Positions 26,579 to 35,412 of a stretch of DNA of 40,693 nucleotides are shown here, piece after piece. Position numbers and translations under genes: made by a program. Where the stretch lies: NCBI GenBank assembly GCA_009692605.1, contig SHYV01000006.1:1-40693 (forward strand), in the 5' to 3' direction. The notes under the pieces are model-generated. The model was not told the DNA's origin and ran no database searches. It saw nothing but the letters and a program-made list of their open reading frames with translations. The DNA is from Myxococcales bacterium (GTDB taxonomy: Bacteria > Myxococcota_A > UBA796 > SXON01). Numbering within the stretch: position 1 is the first letter of the stretch; each line of letters opens with the position of its first letter.

Positions 26579-28642
26579 GTGCGGCTTCTCCTTGCCGCCG
26601 CGCTCGCGCTTCTGCATGTCCAGGCGGCGGAGACCTTCGGCGCTGTGGGCTGGGTGGGGACCCTCGGCGCGCTCCTGCTCGCAACCAGCGGGAGAGCCCG
26701 GGTCGTTGGCGCCGGTTTGGTGTCGCTCGGAGCGCTCACCGCGTTCGGGCTGCTCGCGCTCGGCGCGACCCGCGCGGTCGCCAACTTCGGGCCTGAGACC
26801 GATAAAGCTGCCCTTGAGGTAGTCGCCAGCGCCGCGGCCGGGCTCACCGGAGCGCTCGCCTTCACCGCCCTACTCGGATTTCTCCCGGACAAGATTGGCC
26901 CACATAGGGGCGGCATAGTCGGGTGGGTCCTCGCAGCCGCGAGCGCCGGGAGCACGGTGGGCCTCGCGGCAGTGGCCGCGTGGCTCGGTACCGCGGCGTT
27001 TTGGGTTCAGCAGGCGCTCTCCCGGCTCTCGACCGTGCAAACGATGCAGTGCTGGGGCCCAGCGGCCGGATCAGTCGCGCTGTGGTTGCTCGTCGCCGCC
27101 CGCAGCCCACGGGTCGGGCTCGTCAGCCTCGGGGTCGGGGTCGGGGCGTTGCTCGTGTCCAGCGGTCTTGGACCCGGTGCCACGTTCGTCGTCGCCCCAG
27201 GGCGTGACGCCATACCGGGCATGGACGCGAAGACGACGGCGCGACAGGCCCGACGCCAGCAGGTGGTGCCCGGCTTCGCAGTACCGGTGGTGAAGGAGCG
27301 CCCGCAGCGTGTGGACGAATTTCGGGCGAGCGGCGGGGATCGCAGCCGACTCGACCGAGGCTGGTCCCCGGGGCCCGAGCTGTCCCCCGAGGCCATCCGC
27401 CACTCCGTCCGAGAAGGCGCGGCGTTCCTCACCCGCAACCAGCAGGCGGGAGGCCGCTTTACCTACATCGTCAAGGCAAACGGCGAATCCGGGCCCGGCT
27501 ACAACTACCCACGTCACGCCGGCACCGCCTGGTTCCTCGCGCGGGAGGCAGTCGCGCTCACCGACCCGGCCGCCGAGGCCACCGCCCGCCGTGCCCTGCA
27601 GCACCTCGACGACGTCAGCGGCCACACGCCAGATGGGCGAGCGTTCATCCTCGACCCCGCGCGCTCCGATGGCAAGGCCTGGATCGGCACCACGGCGCTG
27701 GCAGTACTCGCCGTAGAGGTGCTCGATGTGGACGGGCTCGATGTGGACGGGCTCGAGGTGGACGGGCTCGATGTGGACGGGCTCGATGTGGACGGGCCCG
27801 AGGTGGACGGGCTCGAGGTGGACGGGCTCGCTGGCACGGGCTCCGCGCGGGGCTGGAAGCAACAGGTGATCGCCAGCGTCGACGCCGACGGCAAGGTCCG
27901 AGGTGAGATGACCACCGCGACCGGGGAGTTCATCGACGGAGACGTCAACGGGTACGGTCAGGGTCAGGCCATGCTGGCGCTCGCAGCCATCGCACGCGGC
28001 AGAGGGCCGGGGGCAGCCAGCGCCGAGCTTGCGGACCGCGCGCTCCGCGATGGCGCGTTGGCCGCATTGCAACGATCCAGCCTCTACGTCGGGAGCGCCC
28101 GCTACTACGGCGCACACCCGCTGTGGGTCGGCGACGAGCACTGGATGTGCCTCGCCGCGCATGCGATCCACTCGGTGAACGCGGGCCGATCCGCAGGCGC
28201 TAAGCGCGTCGACCCAGCGGGGCCGGACGTCGTGTGCAGGACCTACGCCACGATGCTGGCGCTGGCGTCCCCTCCGCGAGGCGCAGGGCTGCCCCCATCA
28301 GCTGGCTCCGTGGCCGGAGGCGCGGAGGCGGTGATCGCGCGTGCGTGGGACACGGGCACCGGCTTGACCGGGGGCGGATCCACCGGATCGCCGCCCGCCC
28401 GTTCACTGATCGCCAGCCCACTTGGCGCCGCGTCGCTCGAGTATGGCCAAATGTTCCTGAATAGTCAGTACCACGCGGACGACGCCACACTCACGCCGGC
28501 CCTGCCGACGCTGCTTGGCGGGTATCGCAACGGCCCGTACGACCTGGACGTCCAGATCGACACAGTGCAACACATCGGTGGTGCGTTGCTCGGCATCCTC
28601 GCGCTGGTCGAGGGTGAGGATGGACCGGGGCGGCTGCCGTGA
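26579..28642 (+). CDS. Polytopic membrane protein with C-terminal toroid-like domain
   Basis: A 687-residue protein from GTG 26579, 23 nt after the barrel gene. Five or six hydrophobic helices occupy residues 1-205. A soluble part follows (about 225-687) with AAFLTRNQQAGGRFTY, YNYPRHAGTAWFLARE, KAWIGTTALAVLAVEVL, NGYGQGQAMLALAAIAR and IDTVQHIGGALLGILALV. These are helix pairs spaced as in alpha/alpha-toroid enzymes (terpene cyclase, glycosidase or epimerase folds). No catalytic acid pair can be assigned. A 15-bp minisatellite inserts VDG[LP][DE]-type pentapeptides around residues 383-417. Co-transcription with the barrel gene suggests an envelope role. Exact function unknown. Confidence 0.7.
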   Translation: MRLLLAAALALLHVQAAETFGAVGWVGTLGALLLATSGRARVVGAGLVSLGALTAFGLLALGATRAVANFGPETDKAALEVVASAAAGLTGALAFTALLGFLPDKIGPHRGGIVGWVLAAASAGSTVGLAAVAAWLGTAAFWVQQALSRLSTVQTMQCWGPAAGSVALWLLVAARSPRVGLVSLGVGVGALLVSSGLGPGATFVVAPGRDAIPGMDAKTTARQARRQQVVPGFAVPVVKERPQRVDEFRASGGDRSRLDRGWSPGPELSPEAIRHSVREGAAFLTRNQQAGGRFTYIVKANGESGPGYNYPRHAGTAWFLAREAVALTDPAAEATARRALQHLDDVSGHTPDGRAFILDPARSDGKAWIGTTALAVLAVEVLDVDGLDVDGLEVDGLDVDGLDVDGPEVDGLEVDGLAGTGSARGWKQQVIASVDADGKVRGEMTTATGEFIDGDVNGYGQGQAMLALAAIARGRGPGAASAELADRALRDGALAALQRSSLYVGSARYYGAHPLWVGDEHWMCLAAHAIHSVNAGRSAGAKRVDPAGPDVVCRTYATMLALASPPRGAGLPPSAGSVAGGAEAVIARAWDTGTGLTGGGSTGSPPARSLIASPLGAASLEYGQMFLNSQYHADDATLTPALPTLLGGYRNGPYDLDVQIDTVQHIGGALLGILALVEGEDGPGRLP
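27722..27826 (+). repeat. Seven tandem copies of a 15-bp unit (in-frame minisatellite)
   Basis: The unit CTCGATGTGGACGGG (Leu-Asp-Val-Asp-Gly) repeats seven times with only T/G changes at the Asp/Glu codon and one L-to-P change. The array is in frame inside the toroid-domain gene and adds or removes five residues per unit. The near identity of copies points to recent slippage expansion. Confidence 0.9.
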
Positions 28643-28681
28643 TGCGCCGGTCGGAATGGAGCCAGAGCCCCATGCGCGCCC

Positions 28682-29071
28682 CTACCCCAGCAGCTTCGTT
28701 AGCTCCCCGCTCTTGATCGCCGCCTCGGCCTGATCAGCGCCGCCGATGAGCTGGCCCTTCACGAACACCTGCGGGTAGCTCGGCCAGCCGGACCACAGCT
28801 TGATGGCCAGGCGCTCCCGCCAGCCAGTCAGGTAGTTGCCGAACTCCAGATACTCCACCTTGTGGCCCGCCGCTTCGAGCGCCCGCACTGCACGCGGGCA
28901 ATGCGGGTTCCAAGCCATTCCGACCACGACCACCGGGTGAGCGGCGACCGACTCCGCGACCTTGCGGACTGTCTCGGTATGAAACGTCTCGACCTTAGTG
29001 GAAGCAAGCGGATGGTGGATGGGCCTTTCTGGCGTTTGGGAAACTGGCGAAATACTCATTGACGTGTTCAA
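28682..29071 (-). CDS. Glutaredoxin-fold protein with Asn in place of the nucleophilic Cys
   Basis: A 129-residue protein with a glutaredoxin domain in residues about 30-128: VVVVGMAWNPHCPRAVRALEAAG covers strand 1 and helix 1, WPSYPQVFVKGQLIGGAD holds the cis-Pro and the GG glutathione-binding motif. The C-P-x-C active site reads N-P-H-C, so the N-terminal nucleophile is absent and one Cys remains. Classical thiol-disulfide exchange is unlikely; a binding or iron-sulfur role is possible. The N-terminal 25 residues are extra. ATG at codon 5 is an alternative start. It is divergent from the UbiB-like gene 56 nt away. Confidence 0.8.
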   Translation of the reverse strand: MNTSMSISPVSQTPERPIHHPLASTKVETFHTETVRKVAESVAAHPVVVVGMAWNPHCPRAVRALEAAGHKVEYLEFGNYLTGWRERLAIKLWSGWPSYPQVFVKGQLIGGADQAEAAIKSGELTKLLG

Positions 29072-29127
29072 GCTCCTCGGTAGAGGTAGTCACCGAAAGC
29101 CCGGCGACGAGGTAGGAGGGCGCCCCG

Positions 29128-30462
29128 ATGGCCTCGAAACTCTCCCGACTCGCACAGCTCGGCTCCCTGTCCACGCGGGTCGGCGGGTCGTACATAGGGC
29201 AACGCATCCAGGGGTTGTTTCAGGACGAGGCCGGCCGGAAGGAGAGCCTCGACAAGGCGCACGTGGTCAACGCCGAGCGGATCGTATCGAACCTCGGGTC
29301 GCTCAAGGGGGCGGCCATGAAGGTGGGTCAGGCGGTCGCGCAGGTCGCAGACGGGCTCAACATGCCGCCCGAGGCCAGGGCCATGCTCGGGAAGCTGCAC
29401 GACAAGGCCGAGCCCATCCCCTTCTCGGTGATCAAGCGACGGGTGGAGGCGGAGCTGGGGGGCGACCTCGCCACGCTGTTCACGTCCTTCGATGAGGAGC
29501 CGGTCGGCACGGCCTCGCTGGGGCAAGCACACGGTGCGGTGCTGCCGGACGGCGCTCGCGTCGTGGTGAAGGTGCTGCACGAGGGCATCGAGGACAGCGT
29601 CGGCTCCGACATGTCGGCGCTAAAATCCATGCTGCTGGCAGGCAGGTTCCTACACCGCGACAAGGCGGAAGTAGATCTGATCTGGACCGAGATCACCGAA
29701 CGCCTGCAGGAGGAGCTCGACTATAGGCAGGAGGCGGCGAACCTCCAGTTCTTCCGCCGGCAGTTCACACAGGGCCGCCCGATCGACCGCGACCCAGAGG
29801 TCACCATCCCCTTCGTGCACGAAGGGTGGTCGACCGGCAAGGTCCTGACCATGGAGCGGTTGGAGGGCCGCCCGCTGTCGGTGTTCGCGGGCACGGCTCC
29901 CGAAGCGGCCCGACAGCGCGCCGGAGCCACGCTCGGCCGCAGCTTCCTCAAGATGGAGTACCTCTGGCGAACCATCCACGCCGACCCACACCCCGGCAAC
30001 TACTTGTTCACGCCGGACGGACGCCTCGGCATCCTCGATTTCGGTTGCGTCCGGCGCTACGAGCTGCAGTGGATGGCGAAATACGCGCGTGTAGGACGGG
30101 CGACGCTGCACCATGACCGCGAGACCTGCATCCAGATCGCGATGGACCTCGGCTGCCTGACCGAACGGCACCCGGAAGCGGATGAGTTGCTCTGGCAGCT
30201 GTGCGCGAGCATCGGCAAGGCGTTCGTGCCGGGTGGGTTCCAGATGGGTGGTGAGACCGACACCATCCAGGACGAAGTCACCAAGCTCATGCCTGGCATC
30301 CTTTCCCAGCATCGGTTGAAGGCGCCGAAGGAGCTGGTCTACCTGCACCGCGCGCTGGGCGGCACGCATCAGCTGCTCAAGCAGCTCAGGGTCCGCGCGA
30401 ACTGGCGGGATCAGTTCCTTGAGTATGGCGACATCTGCATCCGGGAGGCGGAGGGCGGATGA
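29128..30462 (+). CDS. UbiB/ADCK (ABC1) family kinase-like protein
   Basis: A 444-residue member of the atypical kinase family involved in ubiquinone and lipid metabolism. ATG 29128 has a clear AGGAGG site 8 nt upstream. Family landmarks are the KxGQ motif (KVGQ, 65-68), the Ala-rich loop GTASLGQ (127-133), the ATP Lys in VVVKVL (about 148), a HADPHPGN catalytic loop and LDFG metal motif. The typical C-terminal membrane helices of UbiB proper are not obvious, so this resembles the soluble AarF/ADCK branch. Partner and substrate unknown. Confidence 0.9.
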   Translation: MASKLSRLAQLGSLSTRVGGSYIGQRIQGLFQDEAGRKESLDKAHVVNAERIVSNLGSLKGAAMKVGQAVAQVADGLNMPPEARAMLGKLHDKAEPIPFSVIKRRVEAELGGDLATLFTSFDEEPVGTASLGQAHGAVLPDGARVVVKVLHEGIEDSVGSDMSALKSMLLAGRFLHRDKAEVDLIWTEITERLQEELDYRQEAANLQFFRRQFTQGRPIDRDPEVTIPFVHEGWSTGKVLTMERLEGRPLSVFAGTAPEAARQRAGATLGRSFLKMEYLWRTIHADPHPGNYLFTPDGRLGILDFGCVRRYELQWMAKYARVGRATLHHDRETCIQIAMDLGCLTERHPEADELLWQLCASIGKAFVPGGFQMGGETDTIQDEVTKLMPGILSQHRLKAPKELVYLHRALGGTHQLLKQLRVRANWRDQFLEYGDICIREAEGG

Positions 30463-30830
30463 TGGCCGTTTCGGCGGCTGCTGGCGCGCGCGGGCTTCGA
30501 CAAGCTCGGCGTGGGCCCGAACGCCGCTGCCGTCTTCCGCATGGACGATGGCAAGCGCGACCGGGCCGTCCGCCAACCTGCCGCTGGCCTCATCCTGCGC
30601 GTGGCGAATCCCGGCTACGTAGACCACTGTGGACGCCGCGACCACCAGAAGCGCCACGGCCCCGACACCGCCTGCGCCGACCAACAAATCCCGGTCCCCG
30701 TTGACACGTTCCCCGCGGCCGGTGGGATTGGTCACCGCCCGACGAGCGGGAGCCCGGCCGGGACCAGCGTCGGCCGCCGCCAACCCGATCCGGAGTCTAT
30801 CCACAGGTGCGCGGGCGTTCAAGCGCCTCG
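30463..30830. other. 368-nt stretch with two competing weak reading frames
   Basis: On the minus strand a GTG at 30832-30834 overlaps the upstream Mur-ligase stop (GTGA) and leads into a frame with one membrane helix (VGAGGVGAVALLVVAASTVVYVAGI). That frame runs on for 800 nt antisense to the UbiB-like gene, which is implausible for a whole gene. On the plus strand the UbiB frame stays open past its TGA with high GC at third positions. Neither is convincing. A short membrane protein whose stop was lost is the best guess. Confidence 0.3.
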
Positions 30831-32435
30831 TCACAGCGCTCCGGTCGCCTTTCCAACCCCCTGCACCCGCTCCACCACCGCCGCCGCGTCGGTGTGCGCC
30901 AAGAGCAACAAGAAGTCCCCGGCGCGCAGGCTGGCCAGCGCAACATCGGTCGCAGACAGCTCGTCCGGCGAGCGGCTCGTCGGCACCGCTGCCTCGGCCA
31001 GGATCCGCTCCATGCGCGCGACCACCTCGTAGGGCTGCCTGCCGCGCAGGTATTTCGGCATGTCCTTAAGGAAGACGAAATCGGGCCGCATCTCGAGCGC
31101 GATGCGCGTGAACCCGTCAAGCAGCTCGTTCGTGCGGTCTCCAGCCTGTCCAGCGAGCAGCAGCCGCCGGCTGGCCGGCCACGACAACGCAAGCGCGGCG
31201 AGGTGGCGCATCCCCTCGGCGTTGTGGGCGAAGTCTACGAAGACGGTGGCCGAGCCGCCCGGAACTTCGACCGTAAACACGTTTCCCCGGCCCGCCGAGT
31301 GCTCGGGGTCGGGTGTCAGGCTTTTAAGCCCCGCGGCGATCATCGGGATCGGCACGCCCATCGCCCGCCCGGTGAGCACGGCTGCGAGGGCGTTCTCGAT
31401 GTTGTGGGCAGCGCGCCCGCCGAAGGTCAGCGGGATGTCCGCGACCGGCAGCACGTCCTCCCCATCCAGCACCACCACGTCATCCCGCACCCAGGCGCCG
31501 GTCGGGGCGCTCTCGACGCCCCCCCCATGCTGACCGAACCAGCGAACCCGGACATCCGGCCGCCGTAGGGAAAACTGCGCGAGGAGCTCCGGCCAGCGCC
31601 ACCCGTCAGAGTTCAGGATCAGGGTTCCCCCCTGCCGAAGGCCGTCGGCGATCAGCAGCTTGACCTCTGCCATCTCGTCCACCGTGTATACGCCCCACTC
31701 CCCGAGGTGGTCGGCGCTCACGTTCGTCACCACCGCCACGTCCGCGAAGTCCACCTGCACCCCCCGGCGCAACATGCCGCCCCGCGCTGCCTCCAACACC
31801 GCGAACTCCACCCGACCGTGCCGAAGTAGGCGCCGCGCGGCTCCCGGCCCGGACCAGTCGCCTCGCTCCACACAGCCCTCGCCTACAAAAATGCCGTCGC
31901 TGCTGGTGTGTCCCACGGTCAGCCCCCAAGCCGCGCCCATCGCCGCGATCAGGCGCGTGGTGGTGGTCTTCCCGTTGGTCCCGGTGACCAGCGCCAACGG
32001 CACCCGACCCAGCCCTGCCAGGCTGCGGGGTCCCACGGCGAGCCCATAGGTCGCGGACCACGCACCGGAGCCGATCGAGACCCCCTCATCATCGAGGAGG
32101 ACGGGCAGATCGGAAGCGCGTGCGGCCTCCACCAGCCTCGCCCACCCCGGGCGCCGGGATGCCTCGACTCGGCGCTTCGCCTCCTCCGGGCTCGCCTCCG
32201 GATCGGCGGCGAGGGTCTCCATCGCGTCGACGAGCGCCTCCACCACGTCCGGCGAACACCGCACGCCCAGCGCCACATGCTCCCGAAACGTGCGCTGCGA
32301 CAGCGGCCCGAGCGTCCCCAGCCGCGCTGCGAGCGCGGTCAACTCCGAGGCCCCCCCACGCACCTGAACGACCGCGCCCGGCCCGTCAAGGTCAAGGGTG
32401 TGACCCATCACGTAGCGGGCATTGAGCAGCTCCAA
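30831..32435 (-). CDS. Stand-alone CphA-type Mur ligase (no ATP-grasp domain)
   Basis: This about 534-residue cytoplasmic ligase belongs to the Mur superfamily, which uses ATP to join amino acids via acyl-phosphate. Its closest relation by motif is the C-terminal ligase domain of the neighbouring CphA: TGTNGKTTTTRL P-loop, LEAARGGMLRRG (LETARGGLLRAG in CphA), SADHLGEWGVYTVDEMAEVK with the carbamylated-Lys position, and FVDFAHNAEGM. About 150 N-terminal residues have no ATP-grasp. A TTG start at 32435, with AGGGGG upstream and 4 nt after the cphA stop, fits better than the ATG at 32477, which overlaps cphA. It probably works with CphA on cyanophycin or a related polymer. Confidence 0.82.
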   Translation of the reverse strand: MELLNARYVMGHTLDLDGPGAVVQVRGGASELTALAARLGTLGPLSQRTFREHVALGVRCSPDVVEALVDAMETLAADPEASPEEAKRRVEASRRPGWARLVEAARASDLPVLLDDEGVSIGSGAWSATYGLAVGPRSLAGLGRVPLALVTGTNGKTTTTRLIAAMGAAWGLTVGHTSSDGIFVGEGCVERGDWSGPGAARRLLRHGRVEFAVLEAARGGMLRRGVQVDFADVAVVTNVSADHLGEWGVYTVDEMAEVKLLIADGLRQGGTLILNSDGWRWPELLAQFSLRRPDVRVRWFGQHGGGVESAPTGAWVRDDVVVLDGEDVLPVADIPLTFGGRAAHNIENALAAVLTGRAMGVPIPMIAAGLKSLTPDPEHSAGRGNVFTVEVPGGSATVFVDFAHNAEGMRHLAALALSWPASRRLLLAGQAGDRTNELLDGFTRIALEMRPDFVFLKDMPKYLRGRQPYEVVARMERILAEAAVPTSRSPDELSATDVALASLRAGDFLLLLAHTDAAAVVERVQGVGKATGAL

Positions 32436-32439
32436 AAGG

Positions 32440-35250
32440 CTAGTCCCCCTGCTCCGCGAGCAGGACCCCTCGCCCATCGCGCACGACCGCCATCCCCGCG
32501 AAGTCTGTCATCAGGCTGACAATACTGAAGTCGCCTTCGCCAGCCGGCTCACCGGGGCCGAGCCGCGCAGGCTTCGGGCTGGCCTCGTCGGGGGTCCGCC
32601 CCCCGAAGGTGATGATCTGCTTCCACGACCGGGTGACCTGATCCACGAAACAAAGCAGCAGGTCACCCGGCTTGCAGGCGGCCAACGCAGCGTCGATGGC
32701 CGCGGGTTCCGAGTCGGCGATGACGATCCGCTTCGCTGGCACGCCACCAGCCAAGAGGGTCTGTCGGAGCAGCTCGGGAACCTCCCGCTCCCCTCGCCCG
32801 CGCGCGTTGTCGTCGCGGCGACAGAAGTAGAGGTCGAAGTGACCGGCCGCTGCCTGAGCCACGTCGCGGATGTCCTCGTCACGGCGATCACCAGGCGCCG
32901 CGAGCACGACAACGCGACGGGTCCCGGCCAGGCGGTCGGCGCTGAGCGCATCGGTGAGCGCGACCATCGCGGCGACCGCGGCTGGATTGTGCCCGTAATC
33001 GAGGATGATCTTGAAGCCGAGCTGATCGTAGACGTTCATCCGGCCGGGTGTCTGAAAGAAGCTCGCGTCGAACGTGCGTAGTCCGTGCCGGATGTCGTCG
33101 AGCTTGACACCCATGGAGTATGCCATCCCCGCCGCGAACATGGCGTTCTGGACGTTGTGCATCGCCTTGCCTTCCAGCGTGGCCGGGATCAGGTGCGTCC
33201 AGAGCAGCGGCATGTGCCGCCCCTTGTCGTAAAGCGTGATCATCTGCCCGTTCACGCCCGCTTCAAGCGCCACAGCGCGCCCCCCTGCCCGGATGTGCTC
33301 GCGAACGAGCGCGTGATCGCCGTTCACGGTGACGTAGCAGATGTTCTTCGCCACCGCGAAGCTGGCCATTCGCAAGCAGCGTTCGTCGTCGGCGTTGAGG
33401 ACGACGGTGTCCTGCGCGACCTCGATGGGGATGCGCTTGACCACCGCGAGCTGATCGAGATCGTCCACCCCACCGAGGCCCAGGTGGTCGCTCGCCACGT
33501 TGATGCAGCAGGCGACGTCCGGTCGCTTGTAGCCCATGCCGGCCCGGAGCAGCCCCCCGCGCGCCGTCTCGAGCACCGCAACTTGCACCTGCGGGTGGCA
33601 GAGCACCATCTTCGCGGAGGTCGGCCCCGTCATGTCCCCAGCGACCGCTAGCCGCCCGTCGATGTACACGCCATCGGTCGTGCTCATGCCGACGCAGCGC
33701 CCGAGCAGCTTGTGGATGTGGGCCAGCATGCGCGTGGTCGTCGTCTTGCCGTTGGTTCCGGTGATCGCCGCGATCGGGATCCGGGCCGGGGCCCCAGGCG
33801 GGAACAGCATGTCGAGCACCGCGCCAGCGACGTCGCGCGGCGTTCCTTCGCTCGGTGAGACGTGCATGCGGAACCCCGGCGCAGCGTTCACCTCACAGAT
33901 GCCGCCGCCCGCGTCCTTGTAGGATCGGGACACGTCGGGCGTGAGAAAATCGACGCCACAGACATCGAGTCCCACGGCAGCGGCAGCTCGGGTCGCCATC
34001 TCGCGGTTGTCGGGATGACACTGATCGGTCTGGTCGATGGCGGTGCCGCCGGTGGACAGGTTTCCCGTCGTCCTCAAATAGAACGTCCGGCCGGCGTCGA
34101 GCACTTGATCCTTGTCCACGCCGGCCTCGGTCAGGAGCCGCTCGGCCTGAGCGTCGAATTCCAGCCGAGTGAGCGACTTCTCGTGGCCGATGCCGCGCCG
34201 GGGATCGGTGTTCACGATGTCGACCAGCTCCGCGACGGTGTGGACGCCGTCCCCGACTACGTGGCCGGGGACCCGCTTGGCCACCGCCACCAGCTCACCG
34301 TTGACCACCAGCATCCGATGGTCAAATCCCTGCAAGAAGCTCTCGACCAGCACCGTTCGGGAGTGCTCCCTCGCTTCGGCATAGGCGCGCGTCACCTGCT
34401 CGGGGGTCTCCATGCCGATGCTGACCCCGCGGCCGTGGTTGGCGTCCAGCGGCTTCACGACCACCGGGTAGCCGATGCGCCGGGCGGCACGCACCGCCTG
34501 CTCGGGCGTATACACGCGGTCCTGCTTGGGGACCGGCAGGCCGATGTCCCCGAGGATCCGGTTGGTGAGCTCCTTGTCGCTCGCGATGTCCACGGCGATG
34601 TGTCTCGTCTCACTCGTCACCGTGGCTTGGATGCGGCGCTGGAGGTGGCCGTGACCGAACTGCACCAGGCTCGCTTCGTTCAGCCGGATCCAGGGGATAC
34701 CGCGCTTCTCCGCTGCATGGACGAGGCTGGCCGTCGATGGCCCGAAGGCACGTCGCTCCGCTCCGCGGATAAGGGCTTCCATGCCGGCAGAGAAGCTAAA
34801 CTCGGGCTCGACGACATAGCTGCCACGCAAATGCTCGGGCACGAGGCTGTGCACGAGGTCCAGTCCGAGCTTGCCCGCAGCCTCGCCGGTCCATGCGTCC
34901 TCGTACTCGTAGACCACGTGGTAGCGCCCCTGCGGGCCTGCGGTTCGGGTCTTGCCGAAGCTGACCTCGATCCCGGCGAGGTTCTGCAGCTCGATGGCCA
35001 CGTGCTCGAAGACGTGGCCCATCCACGTGCCGCCCTCTTCACGCAGCCGGCGCAGGAACCCGCCTGCCTCCCGGTAGGAGCACCCGTGCTTGGCGAGCGA
35101 CGGCACCGCGGCGATCAGCCCGTCAACGAAGCCCGGGATGCGGTCGCTAGGCCACTCCTCGAGCGCTTCAAGGTCCAAGGTGAAGCGGATCACCTTGAAG
35201 TTCGCGTAGATGTTGGGGCCGACGTAGGTGCGTGTCTCGACGGTGTTCAT
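32440..35250 (-). CDS. cphA: Cyanophycin synthetase CphA
   Basis: CphA polymerises Asp and Arg into cyanophycin, a cytoplasmic nitrogen/carbon reserve. The 936-residue protein has the family's three parts: an N-terminal domain (about 1-160) with the characteristic opening GPNIYANFKVIRFTLDLE; an ATP-grasp domain (about 220-480) with VVVKPLDANHGRGVSIG, LQGFDHRMLVVNGELVAVAKR and ICEVNAAPGF; and a Mur-type ligase domain with P-loop GTNGKTTTT (498-506), LETARGGLLRAGMG and the Lys of LDQLAVVKR. All catalytic landmarks are visible, and the length is near that of CphA1. A stand-alone Mur ligase follows directly, and cyanophycinase is 3 kb upstream. Confidence 0.95.
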   Translation of the reverse strand: MNTVETRTYVGPNIYANFKVIRFTLDLEALEEWPSDRIPGFVDGLIAAVPSLAKHGCSYREAGGFLRRLREEGGTWMGHVFEHVAIELQNLAGIEVSFGKTRTAGPQGRYHVVYEYEDAWTGEAAGKLGLDLVHSLVPEHLRGSYVVEPEFSFSAGMEALIRGAERRAFGPSTASLVHAAEKRGIPWIRLNEASLVQFGHGHLQRRIQATVTSETRHIAVDIASDKELTNRILGDIGLPVPKQDRVYTPEQAVRAARRIGYPVVVKPLDANHGRGVSIGMETPEQVTRAYAEAREHSRTVLVESFLQGFDHRMLVVNGELVAVAKRVPGHVVGDGVHTVAELVDIVNTDPRRGIGHEKSLTRLEFDAQAERLLTEAGVDKDQVLDAGRTFYLRTTGNLSTGGTAIDQTDQCHPDNREMATRAAAAVGLDVCGVDFLTPDVSRSYKDAGGGICEVNAAPGFRMHVSPSEGTPRDVAGAVLDMLFPPGAPARIPIAAITGTNGKTTTTRMLAHIHKLLGRCVGMSTTDGVYIDGRLAVAGDMTGPTSAKMVLCHPQVQVAVLETARGGLLRAGMGYKRPDVACCINVASDHLGLGGVDDLDQLAVVKRIPIEVAQDTVVLNADDERCLRMASFAVAKNICYVTVNGDHALVREHIRAGGRAVALEAGVNGQMITLYDKGRHMPLLWTHLIPATLEGKAMHNVQNAMFAAGMAYSMGVKLDDIRHGLRTFDASFFQTPGRMNVYDQLGFKIILDYGHNPAAVAAMVALTDALSADRLAGTRRVVVLAAPGDRRDEDIRDVAQAAAGHFDLYFCRRDDNARGRGEREVPELLRQTLLAGGVPAKRIVIADSEPAAIDAALAACKPGDLLLCFVDQVTRSWKQIITFGGRTPDEASPKPARLGPGEPAGEGDFSIVSLMTDFAGMAVVRDGRGVLLAEQGD

Positions 35251-35412
35251 GCGGGTCGGAACGTATCCGATCCGGCGGGAAGGTCACGTGCATGGGCGCG
35301 TACTCCGGGTCGCGCGTGAGGCGGCCGAGCAACGCATCGATCCGTGTGTCCCCGTCCCGCTCACACATCAGCAGTGATGTCGATGTATCGGAGAGCGGCC
35401 CGGTTCGGGAGG

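Noticed and set aside
27722-27826. Tandem repeat considered as a CRISPR array
   Set aside because: Units are contiguous 15-mers without spacers and lie in frame inside a gene.
29650-30834. 394-codon minus-strand frame
   Set aside because: Most of it is antisense to the UbiB-like gene in the same codon register, where GC-rich genes stay open by default. Only the first part is discussed as ambiguous.
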